DNA of 64,000 nucleotides, from NCBI RefSeq assembly GCF_018598185.1, contig NZ_JAHESC010000016.1, positions 62,001 to 126,000 of the forward strand. Direction: 5' to 3'. A program made the position numbers and the translations under genes. This stretch comes from Dawidia soli (GTDB lineage: Bacteria > Bacteroidota > Bacteroidia > Cytophagales > Cyclobacteriaceae). A model generated the notes under the pieces. It was not told the DNA's origin, made no database searches, and saw only the letters and a program-made list of their open reading frames with translations. Of the stretch, positions 46,811-55,051 are shown in pieces. Each line of letters opens with the position of its first letter. Positions within the stretch are counted from its first letter, which is position 1.

Positions 46811-47860
46811 TTAACGGAGCAAGGTCAATAATCTTTCCGAAACGGCGGCCGGGGTGATCCGCGTCAGGCAAGCGAAATCGCCGCGCAAGCATTTCTCCAC
46901 GCCATAGACCGAACACGGCCGGCAGGGTAATTCTTCGCGGGGTATCTGAATTATATTTTTGACGTCATAACCATACGGGCCAAAGCCCACGTCGGGATCG
47001 GTACCTCCCCAGATCGATAACAACGGTATGCCGGATAATGCCGCCAGGTGCATGTTAGATGAATCCACGCACAGCATCAGGTCCAGGTGCCGCATCAGCG
47101 CGATCTCCTGCCGCAGCTTGAGCTGCCCGGCAATGACTTCGCACTTGTCCGGAAATTGTTTCTTGAGCGACTCGAAGTATTTTATTTCTTTGTCACCGCC
47201 ACCGAACAAAAAGAACTTCACGCCCGTCTGTTTGCTCACCTCCTCGATCAGCAACGGGTAATTTTCCAATGGCCAGATCTTCGACTTGTGCATGGCGAAG
47301 GGCGCAAGGCCCACCCACTTCACACCGTCCATATGTTTTTTATAGGCAAACCAACCCGAGGCCGTCTGGATCGATTCGCTCAGCGCGACATACGGCGGCG
47401 CTGCGATCGCGAACGGGAAGCCCGCCTTCTCAAACGCCTGCCGGTAGCGGTCTACCGTGTGCGGCAGCGGCGTGGTGACTTTATTCTCCCGGCGTGTAAA
47501 TGCTTTTTTCTCGGGGCGGCCTTTGTCAAATACCACCACCCGCGTACCGAATATGCGGAACAAGGTGCGCAGCATCATGGTACGGATATGATCGTGCATA
47601 TCGATCACCACGTCGTACGGGCCTTTGCGCAACAGCTTGCCGAACAGATCGCGTATGCCCAGCACCCCCGTGTAGGTATAATCCACGTCGGCCGGAAAGA
47701 CCTGCACCCGCTCCATGTCCAGGAACAGTGTGCAAAACTTCGGGCGCGTCACCACCGTCACCTCCATGTCGGGATACGCCGCTGTCACCGATCGTACCAC
47801 CGGTACCAGCAACGCGACATCGCCCATGGCCGAAAAACGGAGAATCAGGATCTTTTTCAA
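46811..47860 (-). CDS. Glycosyltransferase family 9 (heptosyltransferase-like)
   Basis: A 349-residue GT-B enzyme resembling WaaC/WaaF/RfaQ. It opens MKKILILRFSAMGDVALLVP, the GDVxxxxP motif of GT9, and has 'YDVVIDMHDHIRTMML', 'WVGLAPFAMHKSKIWPLENY', 'LFGGGDKEIKYFESL' and 'CVDSSNMHLAALSGIPLLSIWGGTDPDVGF', the donor-binding region. It likely adds a sugar to lipopolysaccharide or another glycan. A DUF4254 gene lies 9 bp upstream; this pairing is frequent in Bacteroidota. Confidence 0.92.
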   Translation of the reverse strand: MKKILILRFSAMGDVALLVPVVRSVTAAYPDMEVTVVTRPKFCTLFLDMERVQVFPADVDYTYTGVLGIRDLFGKLLRKGPYDVVIDMHDHIRTMMLRTLFRIFGTRVVVFDKGRPEKKAFTRRENKVTTPLPHTVDRYRQAFEKAGFPFAIAAPPYVALSESIQTASGWFAYKKHMDGVKWVGLAPFAMHKSKIWPLENYPLLIEEVSKQTGVKFFLFGGGDKEIKYFESLKKQFPDKCEVIAGQLKLRQEIALMRHLDLMLCVDSSNMHLAALSGIPLLSIWGGTDPDVGFGPYGYDVKNIIQIPREELPCRPCSVYGVEKCLRGDFACLTRITPAAVSERLLTLLR

Positions 47861-47869
47861 CGAGGTCGT

Positions 47870-48529
47870 TTATTTTTTCTGCGCGTACAATACGGGGTTG
47901 AGCGATGCATCATTGTACATCTTCATCTGACGGTATACTTTGAACCGCCGTGTGCCCCGGCCTATATCTTCGATCAGCTCATCAAACGCCAATGCCATAT
48001 CGTTCTCCTGTTCGAGCAACACCGCCAGCTTGGTCTGGCACCGGGCAATGTGGTCGGCACTCGCGTCGGTCCGCTCGGTCTGCTGGCGCATGTGATAGAT
48101 CTTGAGCATCAAAATGCTCATGCGGTCCAGCAGCCAGGCCGGTGTCTCGGAGTTGATGCGTGCGCCTGGCTGGGGCGTTACGCCGCCGAACTCGGCTACG
48201 AACTGGTCGTCGATCTGCTCCACCATGTCGGTACGGTCCTGGTTGGACTTGTCGATGCGGCGCTTCAGCGCCACGGCCTCCACGGGGTTGATCGCGGGCA
48301 GGCGGATGATATCCTCCAGGTGCCATTGCACCGTGTCGATCCAGTTCTTGGCATATAACAGGGCTTCGAATGTACCGGAAGAATACGGATTCTTCACCGG
48401 CGTGTCGACGTCATCGGTCCGATGATAATCTGCAATACTTCGGCGGAAAACTTCATAGCACTGACGGGCTGATAGCATACGTTCTTGATTAATGCGCAAT
48501 TTAATTAAATTCATTTCAGATACAGGCAC
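47870..48529 (-). CDS. DUF4254 domain protein
   Basis: A 219-residue soluble helical protein. 'HRTDDVDTPVKNPYSSGTFEALLYAKNWIDTVQWHLEDIIR', 'VALKRRIDKSNQDRTDMVEQID' and 'INSETPAWLLDRMSILMLKIYHM' match DUF4254, a Bacteroidota family usually encoded next to GT9 glycosyltransferases. It may assist glycan synthesis, but no activity is known. The start may be the Met at residue 6. It is first in the DUF4254-GT9-HAD-queG run. Confidence 0.82.
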   Translation of the reverse strand: MPVSEMNLIKLRINQERMLSARQCYEVFRRSIADYHRTDDVDTPVKNPYSSGTFEALLYAKNWIDTVQWHLEDIIRLPAINPVEAVALKRRIDKSNQDRTDMVEQIDDQFVAEFGGVTPQPGARINSETPAWLLDRMSILMLKIYHMRQQTERTDASADHIARCQTKLAVLLEQENDMALAFDELIEDIGRGTRRFKVYRQMKMYNDASLNPVLYAQKK

Positions 48530-48568
48530 GATAATAATTTAGCCTGTGGTGTTTACTTTACACCGATT

Positions 48569-49153
48569 ATGTCGTCACATCATTTCGTACGGGAAGGTCA
48601 GGAGCCGGCGTTGCTCATCGCCGGCGCCGCATCATTGCAACAGGCTGAGCCGCTGTTGGAATGGGTACCCCTGGTGATCGTCACCGAGGAGGCCCTGGAC
48701 CATGTCCGGGCCTGGGGCATCAAGATCGATGCCGTCGTCTGCCTTGCCGCCCATGCCACCGACATCGAGCTTCAACTGCTCGAGCAGATGCCGTTCGTCA
48801 TCTTACCCCACCATCCCGGGGAAGACCCCATCGCCCGCGCCCTGCAACATGTGGCCACCACCCGCCATGCCATGGTGAACATCCTGGCCACGCCCACCGA
48901 GGCCTTGTTCCGCCGCGCCTCCGATTTTCCACAACTACAGATCACCCTGCTGGGATCCGACGCAAGGTGGTCGTTGTCAACACATTTCGAAAAATGGCTG
49001 CCCGCCGGCAGCCGGCTCTACTTCCGCCCGGCAGACGGCCAGCCCCTCACGATAAACGACCGCGAAACCATCGAAAACAGCTACCAGGCGCCACACGATG
49101 GCATCGTACGCATTCACGCTGGCCACCCGTTTTGGGTCGGCGAGCTGATGTAA
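48569..49153 (+). CDS. Thiamine pyrophosphokinase-like protein, degenerate
   Basis: 194 residues. The opening MSSHHFVREGQEPALLIAG and 'LLEWVPLVIVTEEALDHVRAWGIKIDAVVC' resemble the N-terminal half of Bacteroidota thiamine pyrophosphokinase, where Asp-rich GDFD and 'LDGA' motifs bind Mg-ATP. Here those acidic motifs are replaced (VVCLAAHATDIE), so activity is doubtful. The C-terminal beta region is present ('GSRLYFRPADGQPLTI', 'DGIVRIHAGHPFWVGEL'). The family link comes from memory of related sequences and is tentative. Confidence 0.5.
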   Translation: MSSHHFVREGQEPALLIAGAASLQQAEPLLEWVPLVIVTEEALDHVRAWGIKIDAVVCLAAHATDIELQLLEQMPFVILPHHPGEDPIARALQHVATTRHAMVNILATPTEALFRRASDFPQLQITLLGSDARWSLSTHFEKWLPAGSRLYFRPADGQPLTINDRETIENSYQAPHDGIVRIHAGHPFWVGELM

Positions 49154-49263
49154 TTTTTTTCTTCGGGTGGCGTGGGGGTAAAACTTTTGTGAATTGTCTT
49201 ATCCCCAAAGGCTTAAAACCGTAAATTTCGCTGTTTAATGAATCATCGAAACGATCCTTAGCA

Positions 49264-49842
49264 GTGGAATTTACTGAACAGATAAGCCCAACCTCGCTGA
49301 AAACCGGCGACACAACTGCTTTTGAGATGCTGTTCCGAACCTACTACCAGTCGCTTTGCAATTATGCGTACACGTTCATCCAGGACCGTGATGAAGCGGA
49401 AGAAGTGGTGCAATCCACCTTCTTATCGGTCTGGGAAAAGCGGGAGGCCCTCGAAATCCACACCGCGGTAAAGCCTTACCTCTACGCCATGGTGCGCAAC
49501 GCCTGTCTCAATTTGCTCAAGCATGAAAAGATCAAACAACGCCACGTAGAAGGCGAGCTGGCCGTAGCCGAGCGCAGTGTCGAGTCCGTTAGCCGCACGG
49601 TCATGGCCTCCGAGCTGGAAGTGCGCATCTGCGAGGCCATGGAGCAACTGCCCGAGCAGTGCCGGCTGATCTTTAAGCTCAGCCGCTTTGAAGAGTTAAA
49701 ATACGCCGAGATAGCCGACCAACTGGGGCTGTCGATAAAAACGGTCGAGAACCAGATGGGCAAAGCCCTGCGGATCATGCGCGAGCAGCTAAAAGATTAC
49801 CTGCCCCTGCTGATCCTTTTCATACATGGATTTATCAACTGA
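49264..49842 (+). CDS. ECF-type RNA polymerase sigma factor (FecI-like)
   Basis: 192 residues from GTG 49264. Region 2 is 'FEMLFRTYYQSLCNYAYTFIQDRDEAEEVVQSTFLSVWEKRE' and region 4 'AMEQLPEQCRLIFKLSRFEELKYAEIADQLGLSIKTVENQMGKALRIMRE', with a hydrophobic C-terminal tail (YLPLLILFIHGFIN). This is the Bacteroides-type sigma-70 expansion family. The anti-sigma gene starts 5 bp downstream and both use GTG starts. It would direct RNA polymerase to a small regulon after a surface signal. Confidence 0.93.
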   Translation: MEFTEQISPTSLKTGDTTAFEMLFRTYYQSLCNYAYTFIQDRDEAEEVVQSTFLSVWEKREALEIHTAVKPYLYAMVRNACLNLLKHEKIKQRHVEGELAVAERSVESVSRTVMASELEVRICEAMEQLPEQCRLIFKLSRFEELKYAEIADQLGLSIKTVENQMGKALRIMREQLKDYLPLLILFIHGFIN

Positions 49843-49847
49843 CCACC

Positions 49848-50879
49848 GTGCAACATACCACAGACGATATTGATGAGCTGATCGGCAAGTACCTTGCCGG
49901 AGAAGCGACTGCGGAAGAGGCTGCCCGCATACAGGCATGGGAGCATGCCAGCGAAGCCAACGGGCGGTATATGCACCAGTTCAGGACGATCTTTGACAAG
50001 GCATGTGCCGTCAAAGAGCTACAGACCTTCAACACCGACGCTGCCTGGAACAACCTGCAGCAGAAAATGCACAGCCAGAAGGCAGCTGCCAGCGTGCCGG
50101 AAAAAGACAATGTACGCCCGCTGCATACCCCGCCGCACCGCAACCTGTACATGCGCATCGCCGCCAGCGTGCTCATCCTGCTCGGCGTAGGCTACCTGGC
50201 GTACCGCATGACCAACACCCCTGAGGCCATGCGCCCGGTAACCGTCGTGGCCGCGGGGCAAACGGTAGCAGATACGTTGCCCGACGGCAGCGATGTATAC
50301 CTGAACAAACAAACCAAGCTGGTATATGCCTACGACAAGAAAAAAGACACCCACACCGTTAAACTGAAAGGCGAAGCCTACTTCAGCATCAACCACGAAG
50401 ACTCCAAAAAATTCATCGTCGATGCCGGCAATGTCTTTATCCGCGACATCGGTACACGGTTTAACGTTACCGCCTACGAGGAGTCCAATACCGTAGAGGT
50501 GGTCGTGGTGGAAGGCGAAGTGGAATTCTTTACCAAAGGCGACTCCGGCGTACGCCTGCAGGCCGGCGGCAAAGGTATTTATAACCGCACGACCAAAACC
50601 TTCAGCATCGACAAGCCCGAAGGCAATGCCCTGGCCTACAAGACCCGGTTCTTCAGCTTCAGCGGCACCCTGCTGTCGGAGGCCGTCGCGATCCTCAACG
50701 AGGTATACGAACAGAAGATCGTACTCGGCAAAAACCTCGAGAACTGCCGCCTGACCGTATCGTTCAACGACGAAGACATCTACGAAATTGCCGATGTCAT
50801 CGCTGTCACGCTTAACCTCACCGTAACCGAAGCCGACAACACGCTGATCCTGGAGGGCCATGGCTGCGACGCTCCGTAA
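49848..50879 (+). CDS. FecR-type anti-sigma factor
   Basis: 343 residues from GTG 49848. An N-terminal cytoplasmic region that should hold the sigma ('DDIDELIGKYLAGEATAEEAARI', about 1-45), a single membrane helix (LYMRIAASVLILLGVGYLAYRM, ~100-121), the periplasmic FecR domain ('TVADTLPDGSDVYLNKQTKLVYA', 'RDIGTRFNVTAYEESNTVEVVVVEGEVEF') and a C-terminal DUF4974 ('LSEAVAILNEVYEQKIVLGKNLENCRLTVSFNDEDIYEIADVI') are seen. It should transmit an envelope signal to the sigma factor. The next gene overlaps its end by 20 bp. Confidence 0.93.
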   Translation: MQHTTDDIDELIGKYLAGEATAEEAARIQAWEHASEANGRYMHQFRTIFDKACAVKELQTFNTDAAWNNLQQKMHSQKAAASVPEKDNVRPLHTPPHRNLYMRIAASVLILLGVGYLAYRMTNTPEAMRPVTVVAAGQTVADTLPDGSDVYLNKQTKLVYAYDKKKDTHTVKLKGEAYFSINHEDSKKFIVDAGNVFIRDIGTRFNVTAYEESNTVEVVVVEGEVEFFTKGDSGVRLQAGGKGIYNRTTKTFSIDKPEGNALAYKTRFFSFSGTLLSEAVAILNEVYEQKIVLGKNLENCRLTVSFNDEDIYEIADVIAVTLNLTVTEADNTLILEGHGCDAP

Positions 50880-52842
50880 GGCCGGCATTACTTTATGGGC
50901 CTGGCTGCTGATCACGGCCGCGTGGGCCGACGATGCCAAGACGCCCCTGCTGGAGCGCATCGTCACCCTGCAATGCCAGAACGAAACCATTGCCGACGTC
51001 TTAAAACGGTTGGGGCAAGAGGCCGGCTGTACGTTTTCGTATAGCCCCTCCACGATCGATGTCAGCCGGCGAGTCACCCAGCAGTTCACCAAAAAGACCG
51101 TACGCCAGGTGCTGGACCAGATCTTTATCGGCGGCGTACAATACCGCGAACGCAGAAAGTATATCATCATCACCGCCGTGCAGGCCAAGCTCACCGACAC
51201 CCGGCAGGTAAGCGGGTATATCATCGACGAAGCTACCGGCGAAGCACTCCCCGACGTGAGCGTATACGATCCCATCACCCTGCAGTCTGCCGTCACCAAC
51301 GCCTATGGCTACTTCCAGCTGGAGATCCCGAAACCATCCGTGGAGGGTGTACGGCTGGCCGTCAACAAAGCAAACTATACCGACACGCTCGTTGCCGTGC
51401 CGGACCACCGCGGCCTGCTCAACATTCCGCTGAAGATCAACAAAGAGCGGCTCAACGTCATGGCCGACAGCGTCGGCAACAAGCTGAAGCGTTTCTGGAT
51501 GTCCACGCTTACGGCCACGCGGCAAGCGATCAACATGGAGAACATCGACACCACCATGTACCGTCGCTTCCAGTTTTCGTTCGTACCCTTTGTCGGCACC
51601 AACCACGCGCTCAGTGGTAACATCATCAATGAATATTCCCTCAACGCACTGGGTGGCTACTCGCTCGGTATGCAAAAATTAGAAGTCGGTGGCCTTTTTA
51701 ACGCGGTGCAGGGGGACGTGGAAGGCGTACAGATCGCCGGATTGATCAACGCGGTGGGCGGCCGGACGGACGGCCTGCAGATTGCCGGCTGGGCAAACGC
51801 CAGTCTCGCGTCGACACACGGTGTACAGATCGCGGGGCTCGTCAACTTCACGTGGGATACCGCGCAGGCCGTCAGCATTGCAGGGTTTGTCAACTTCTCG
51901 CGACGGGACGCGCTCGGCCCAAGGCTGGCAGGGCTAGCCAACATCACACTAGGAAAACAACAAAGTCCGCACATCGCCGGACTTTTTAATTTTTCATTCA
52001 GGAATGCCCGGAGCCTGCAAGTGGCCGGGCTTTACAATTTTGTGACCGACTCCATGACCGGCGTACAGGTCAGCGGCCTGGTAAACTTTACCCTGCGCCG
52101 TGCCGAGGGCGTACAGATCGGCGGCCTGGCCAACTTTGCCGGCGGCCACATGAAAGGAACCCAGATAGGTGGTGTTATCAACGTAGTGGCCGATAGCATG
52201 CGCGGTGTGCAAATAGGGAGTATCCTGAACGTTGCCGGTGGCAACATGAAGGGCGTCCAGGTAGGTATTGTGAACTGCGCCCGCCGTATGAAAGGCGTGC
52301 AGGTGGGCCTGCTTAACATCACCGGAGAGGTCGGCGGCGTGCCCATTGGCTTGCTGAGCATCGCGGGCAAAGGCGGTTATCATACCCTGGAGATCTCGGG
52401 CGACGAAGTGTTTTATACCAACCTGGCCTTCCGCACCGGCGTGCGTGCGTTCTATAACATTATCACCGCCGGCGTGCGGCCCAACACGCTCGAAAAGGAT
52501 GAAACCTTCTGGACGTTTGGCTACGGTATCGGTACGGCTCCGCGCCTCTCCGACCGCGTGTACCTCAACATCGACCTTACGTCCAGCCGGGTCGTGGCGG
52601 GTAACAACTTCGACGGTGTCAACATGCTCAATAAATTATACCTCGGCGTAGAATATCGCTTGTCGCGAGGCCTTGGTCTTGTGGCGGGTGCCACCCTGAA
52701 CGGCAACATCACCGACACCGATTACGAATATCCCGAGCTTTTCGCCGACTATAAACCGTCGATCTTCTCCCGCCGCACCTTCAGCGACAACAGGCTGCTG
52801 GAAATGTGGTGGGGAGCGAAGATCGGGATCCGGTTCTTTTAG
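50860..52842 (+). CDS. STN / carboxypeptidase-regulatory protein with 16-residue surface repeats
   Basis: 660 residues with a signal peptide (ITLWAWLLITAAWA). Residues ~45-105 are an STN domain ('IADVLKRLGQEAGCTFSYSPSTID', 'TVRQVLDQIF') that in TonB-dependent transducers touches FecR. Residues ~116-195 are a carboxypeptidase-regulatory beta domain ('VSGYIIDEATGEALPDVSVYD'). Residues ~272-505 are about fifteen repeats of ~16 residues, consensus VQIAGLxNxxxxxxxG, like Leptospira LA_2272 surface repeats. The C-terminal ~150 residues have amphipathic strands ending in IRFF, like an outer membrane barrel end. There is no TonB-dependent plug or full barrel. The ATG overlaps the FecR gene by 20 bp. 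It probably is the partner sensed by FecR at the outer membrane. Confidence 0.82.
   Translation: MAATLRKAGITLWAWLLITAAWADDAKTPLLERIVTLQCQNETIADVLKRLGQEAGCTFSYSPSTIDVSRRVTQQFTKKTVRQVLDQIFIGGVQYRERRKYIIITAVQAKLTDTRQVSGYIIDEATGEALPDVSVYDPITLQSAVTNAYGYFQLEIPKPSVEGVRLAVNKANYTDTLVAVPDHRGLLNIPLKINKERLNVMADSVGNKLKRFWMSTLTATRQAINMENIDTTMYRRFQFSFVPFVGTNHALSGNIINEYSLNALGGYSLGMQKLEVGGLFNAVQGDVEGVQIAGLINAVGGRTDGLQIAGWANASLASTHGVQIAGLVNFTWDTAQAVSIAGFVNFSRRDALGPRLAGLANITLGKQQSPHIAGLFNFSFRNARSLQVAGLYNFVTDSMTGVQVSGLVNFTLRRAEGVQIGGLANFAGGHMKGTQIGGVINVVADSMRGVQIGSILNVAGGNMKGVQVGIVNCARRMKGVQVGLLNITGEVGGVPIGLLSIAGKGGYHTLEISGDEVFYTNLAFRTGVRAFYNIITAGVRPNTLEKDETFWTFGYGIGTAPRLSDRVYLNIDLTSSRVVAGNNFDGVNMLNKLYLGVEYRLSRGLGLVAGATLNGNITDTDYEYPELFADYKPSIFSRRTFSDNRLLEMWWGAKIGIRFF
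51676..52374 (+). repeat. Array of ~48-bp coding repeats (16 residues each)
   Basis: About 15 tandem degenerate units; the last two are 14 residues. Positions 1-8 of each are conserved at the protein level ((V/L)Q(I/V)(A/G)GLxN) and the rest vary. DNA identity is low, which points to old, selected repeats and not recent slippage. Confidence 0.85.
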
Positions 52843-53988
52843 TTAAGGCACGATCGCCGGTGCCACCGGAACTACCGCCGCGTCTACCGGCACGGTCGCT
52901 GGGCGACGGCCCAGCTCCTTCAGCATTTTCGCGTGGCCTGTCAGCGCGCCCCAGAACGTAGGTTCTGATTTGTAGGGTATCCCAAACTCTACCGCGGTAT
53001 TCTCTACGATCTTCGAGATCTTCCTGTAGTGCACGTGGCATACGTTGGGGAACAGGTGGTGTTCCACCTGGAAGTTCAACCCGCCGACATACCACGAGAA
53101 CCAGGTGCTCTTATTCGCGAAGTTTGTCGTCGTCAGCAGTTGGTGGATGGCCCAGCTGCTTTCCATGTTACCGCCTTCATCGGGCATGGGGTATTCGGTG
53201 CCGTCGATGACGTGCGCGGGCTGGAAAATGATGGCCAGGATAAAGCCCGCCACATAGTGCATCACCAGGAACCCGATCAGCCACTGCCCCCAGGTAATGG
53301 AAAGCACCATCATGGGAATTACCAGAATGTAGCCGAAGTACAACACTTTCGTAACGATCAGCACCGTCCACTCCGTCCGGATGTCCGCACGTTGTTTCTT
53401 CACCAGTCCATCGCGTTGATAACGCACCAGGCGCACAAAATCTTTTACAAAAACCCACACCAGCGTCATAAGCCCGTACAGGAACCAGCAGTATATATGC
53501 TGAAACTGGTGAATGACTTTCCACTCGCCGTGCGGTGTCATGCGCAGCACGCCACGCGGACTGATATCTTCGTCTACGTCGTGTATGTTGGTATAGGTGT
53601 GGTGCAGTACGTTGTGCTGTACTTTCCAGTTGAAGGCATTCCCCCCCACCACGTTCAGCGAGTAACCCAGCATATTGTTTACCCACGACTTGGTGGAATA
53701 CGAACCGTGGTTTGCGTCGTGCATGATCGACAGACCAATTCCCGCCAGGCCGGCTCCCATGATCAGGCAAAGCGCGAACATGCCAACGGGGTGGCTCACT
53801 GCGCCGCCCAGGATCAGGAAGTAGGGCGTGAAATACAACACGAACATAAACACGGTTTTGATCTTCATCTCGGTGTTCGCCTGCCGCGCCGTGCCGGTGC
53901 TTTTAAAATGCTCGTTTACGCGCTGATTAAGTGTTGTGAAAAAATCTCCTCGCCGTGGGGAGAATTTAATGGGGGTTGTCGTCTTCAT
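52843..53988 (-). CDS. Fatty acid desaturase (acyl-CoA/linoleoyl-CoA type)
   Basis: A 381-residue membrane di-iron desaturase. Three His boxes are visible: HDANHGSYS, 'HNVLHHTYTN' and 'QVEHHLFPNVCHVHY', where Gln replaces the first His of the third box, as in front-end (delta-5/6-type) desaturases. Several hydrophobic stretches surround them. No cytochrome b5 domain is fused. It would introduce double bonds in acyl chains and affect membrane fluidity. It is convergent with the STN gene, its stop directly abutting that stop. Confidence 0.9.
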   Translation of the reverse strand: MKTTTPIKFSPRRGDFFTTLNQRVNEHFKSTGTARQANTEMKIKTVFMFVLYFTPYFLILGGAVSHPVGMFALCLIMGAGLAGIGLSIMHDANHGSYSTKSWVNNMLGYSLNVVGGNAFNWKVQHNVLHHTYTNIHDVDEDISPRGVLRMTPHGEWKVIHQFQHIYCWFLYGLMTLVWVFVKDFVRLVRYQRDGLVKKQRADIRTEWTVLIVTKVLYFGYILVIPMMVLSITWGQWLIGFLVMHYVAGFILAIIFQPAHVIDGTEYPMPDEGGNMESSWAIHQLLTTTNFANKSTWFSWYVGGLNFQVEHHLFPNVCHVHYRKISKIVENTAVEFGIPYKSEPTFWGALTGHAKMLKELGRRPATVPVDAAVVPVAPAIVP

Positions 53989-54121
53989 GTATCTTGGTTA
54001 GGAGAACTGTGTTGCCCAAATTCAAGGTGAAGTAAAAATAGGCATTGTCAGAGTTCATAAAGGTAACGATTCCCGGGTGAAACAACGTATGTAGTAATCT
54101 CTCAAAATAACATAAAAACAT

Positions 54122-54153
54122 ACATACCCCGACCAACAGTAGTTAGGGTATGT
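54122..54153. repeat. 8-bp inverted repeat with 16-bp spacer
   Basis: ACATACCC at 54122-54129 and GGGTATGT at 54146-54153. It lies about 140 bp upstream of the desaturase start and downstream of psd. It could be an operator; there is no T-run for termination. Confidence 0.45.
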
Positions 54154-54164
54154 TCGACGGTTAT

Positions 54165-54196
54165 CGGTAAAAAACAAATGCGGCTTTCGCCGCATT
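54165..54196 (-). terminator. Intrinsic terminator after psd
   Basis: AATGCGGC and GCCGCATT (54177-54184 and 54189-54196) form an 8-bp stem; on the minus strand the loop is GAAA and a T-run follows. Confidence 0.85.
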
Positions 54197-54262
54197 GTTG
54201 TGATGTTCCGGATACATGACTTTTATCATGTCTACCCGCACGCGGGTATATACGTATCGTTA

Positions 54263-54922
54263 TCAGGCCAGCTCGGCGATAACCGTGCGCCCGCCTTTTG
54301 TAATATCGCCGATGTTGACTTTTACCTTCGCGTCGAGGGGCAGATAGATATCTACACGCGAGCCGAATTTGATAAAGCCGAATTCCTGACCTTGCTCCAG
54401 CTTCTGCCCGGCCGTGACGTAACATTTAATGCGTCTTGCCAGCGCGCCGGCGATCTGACGGAATAAAACCTCTACGCCGTCCTTCGTTTTCACCACCACC
54501 GTCGTGCGTTCGTTCTCCGTGCTCGACTTGGGGTGCCATGCCACCAGGTATTTGCCCGGGTGATATTTATAAAAGCTGATCGTGCCACCCACCGGCATGC
54601 GGTTTACGTGCACGTTCACCGGCGACATGAAGATCGAGATCTGCTTGCGCCGTCCCTTCAGGTATTCGGTCTCCTCGGTCTCTTCGATCACCACTACTTT
54701 GCCGTCGGCCGGAGCCAGCACGGTCTTATCACCTTTGGTGATGTCGAAGATCGGGTTGCGGAAGAACTGAAGGATCAGCAGGTAGAAAATAACGCTGACA
54801 AAGATCACGCTGTTCTGCACCAGTACGTTCTGCGGGAAATAATACAGAATGGCCCAATTCAAGCCAAAGAGCAGGATCAGCAGTACAAACAAGAGAAGGC
54901 GGCCTTCGCGGTGAATGGTCAT
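54263..54922 (-). CDS. psd: Phosphatidylserine decarboxylase family protein
   Basis: 219 residues, the short form. Two hydrophobic helices (residues ~8-27 and 36-54) precede the decarboxylase domain: 'RNPIFDITKGDKTVLAPADGKVVVIEE', 'ISIFMSPVNVHVNRMPVGG', 'ERTTVVVKTKDGVEVLFRQIAGALARRI' and the self-cleavage site 'GFIKFGSRVDIYLP', where the Ser of FGS becomes the pyruvoyl group. It makes phosphatidylethanolamine. It is a single-gene unit. Confidence 0.93.
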   Translation of the reverse strand: MTIHREGRLLLFVLLILLFGLNWAILYYFPQNVLVQNSVIFVSVIFYLLILQFFRNPIFDITKGDKTVLAPADGKVVVIEETEETEYLKGRRKQISIFMSPVNVHVNRMPVGGTISFYKYHPGKYLVAWHPKSSTENERTTVVVKTKDGVEVLFRQIAGALARRIKCYVTAGQKLEQGQEFGFIKFGSRVDIYLPLDAKVKVNIGDITKGGRTVIAELA

Positions 54923-54974
54923 AGTCGTTCGAAAGTTTTAAAATCGGTTAGTTCAGTTTCCCGGCATCCTGTAA

Positions 54975-55006
54975 AAAGAATGCAGCAAGCCCTGAAGGCT
55001 TGCTGC
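54975..55006 (-). terminator. Intrinsic terminator after gdhA
   Basis: A perfect 10-bp stem, GCAGCAAGCC at 54982-54991 and GGCTTGCTGC at 54997-55006, with a T-rich tract downstream on the minus strand. Confidence 0.85.
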
Positions 55007-55051
55007 TGCAAAAATATGCGATTCTTGGTCAATTACCGCCTCGGGGCACGA

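Noticed and set aside
50019-51299. 426-codon minus-strand frame across fecR and the STN gene
   Set aside because: It spans two well-supported genes and has low-complexity composition.
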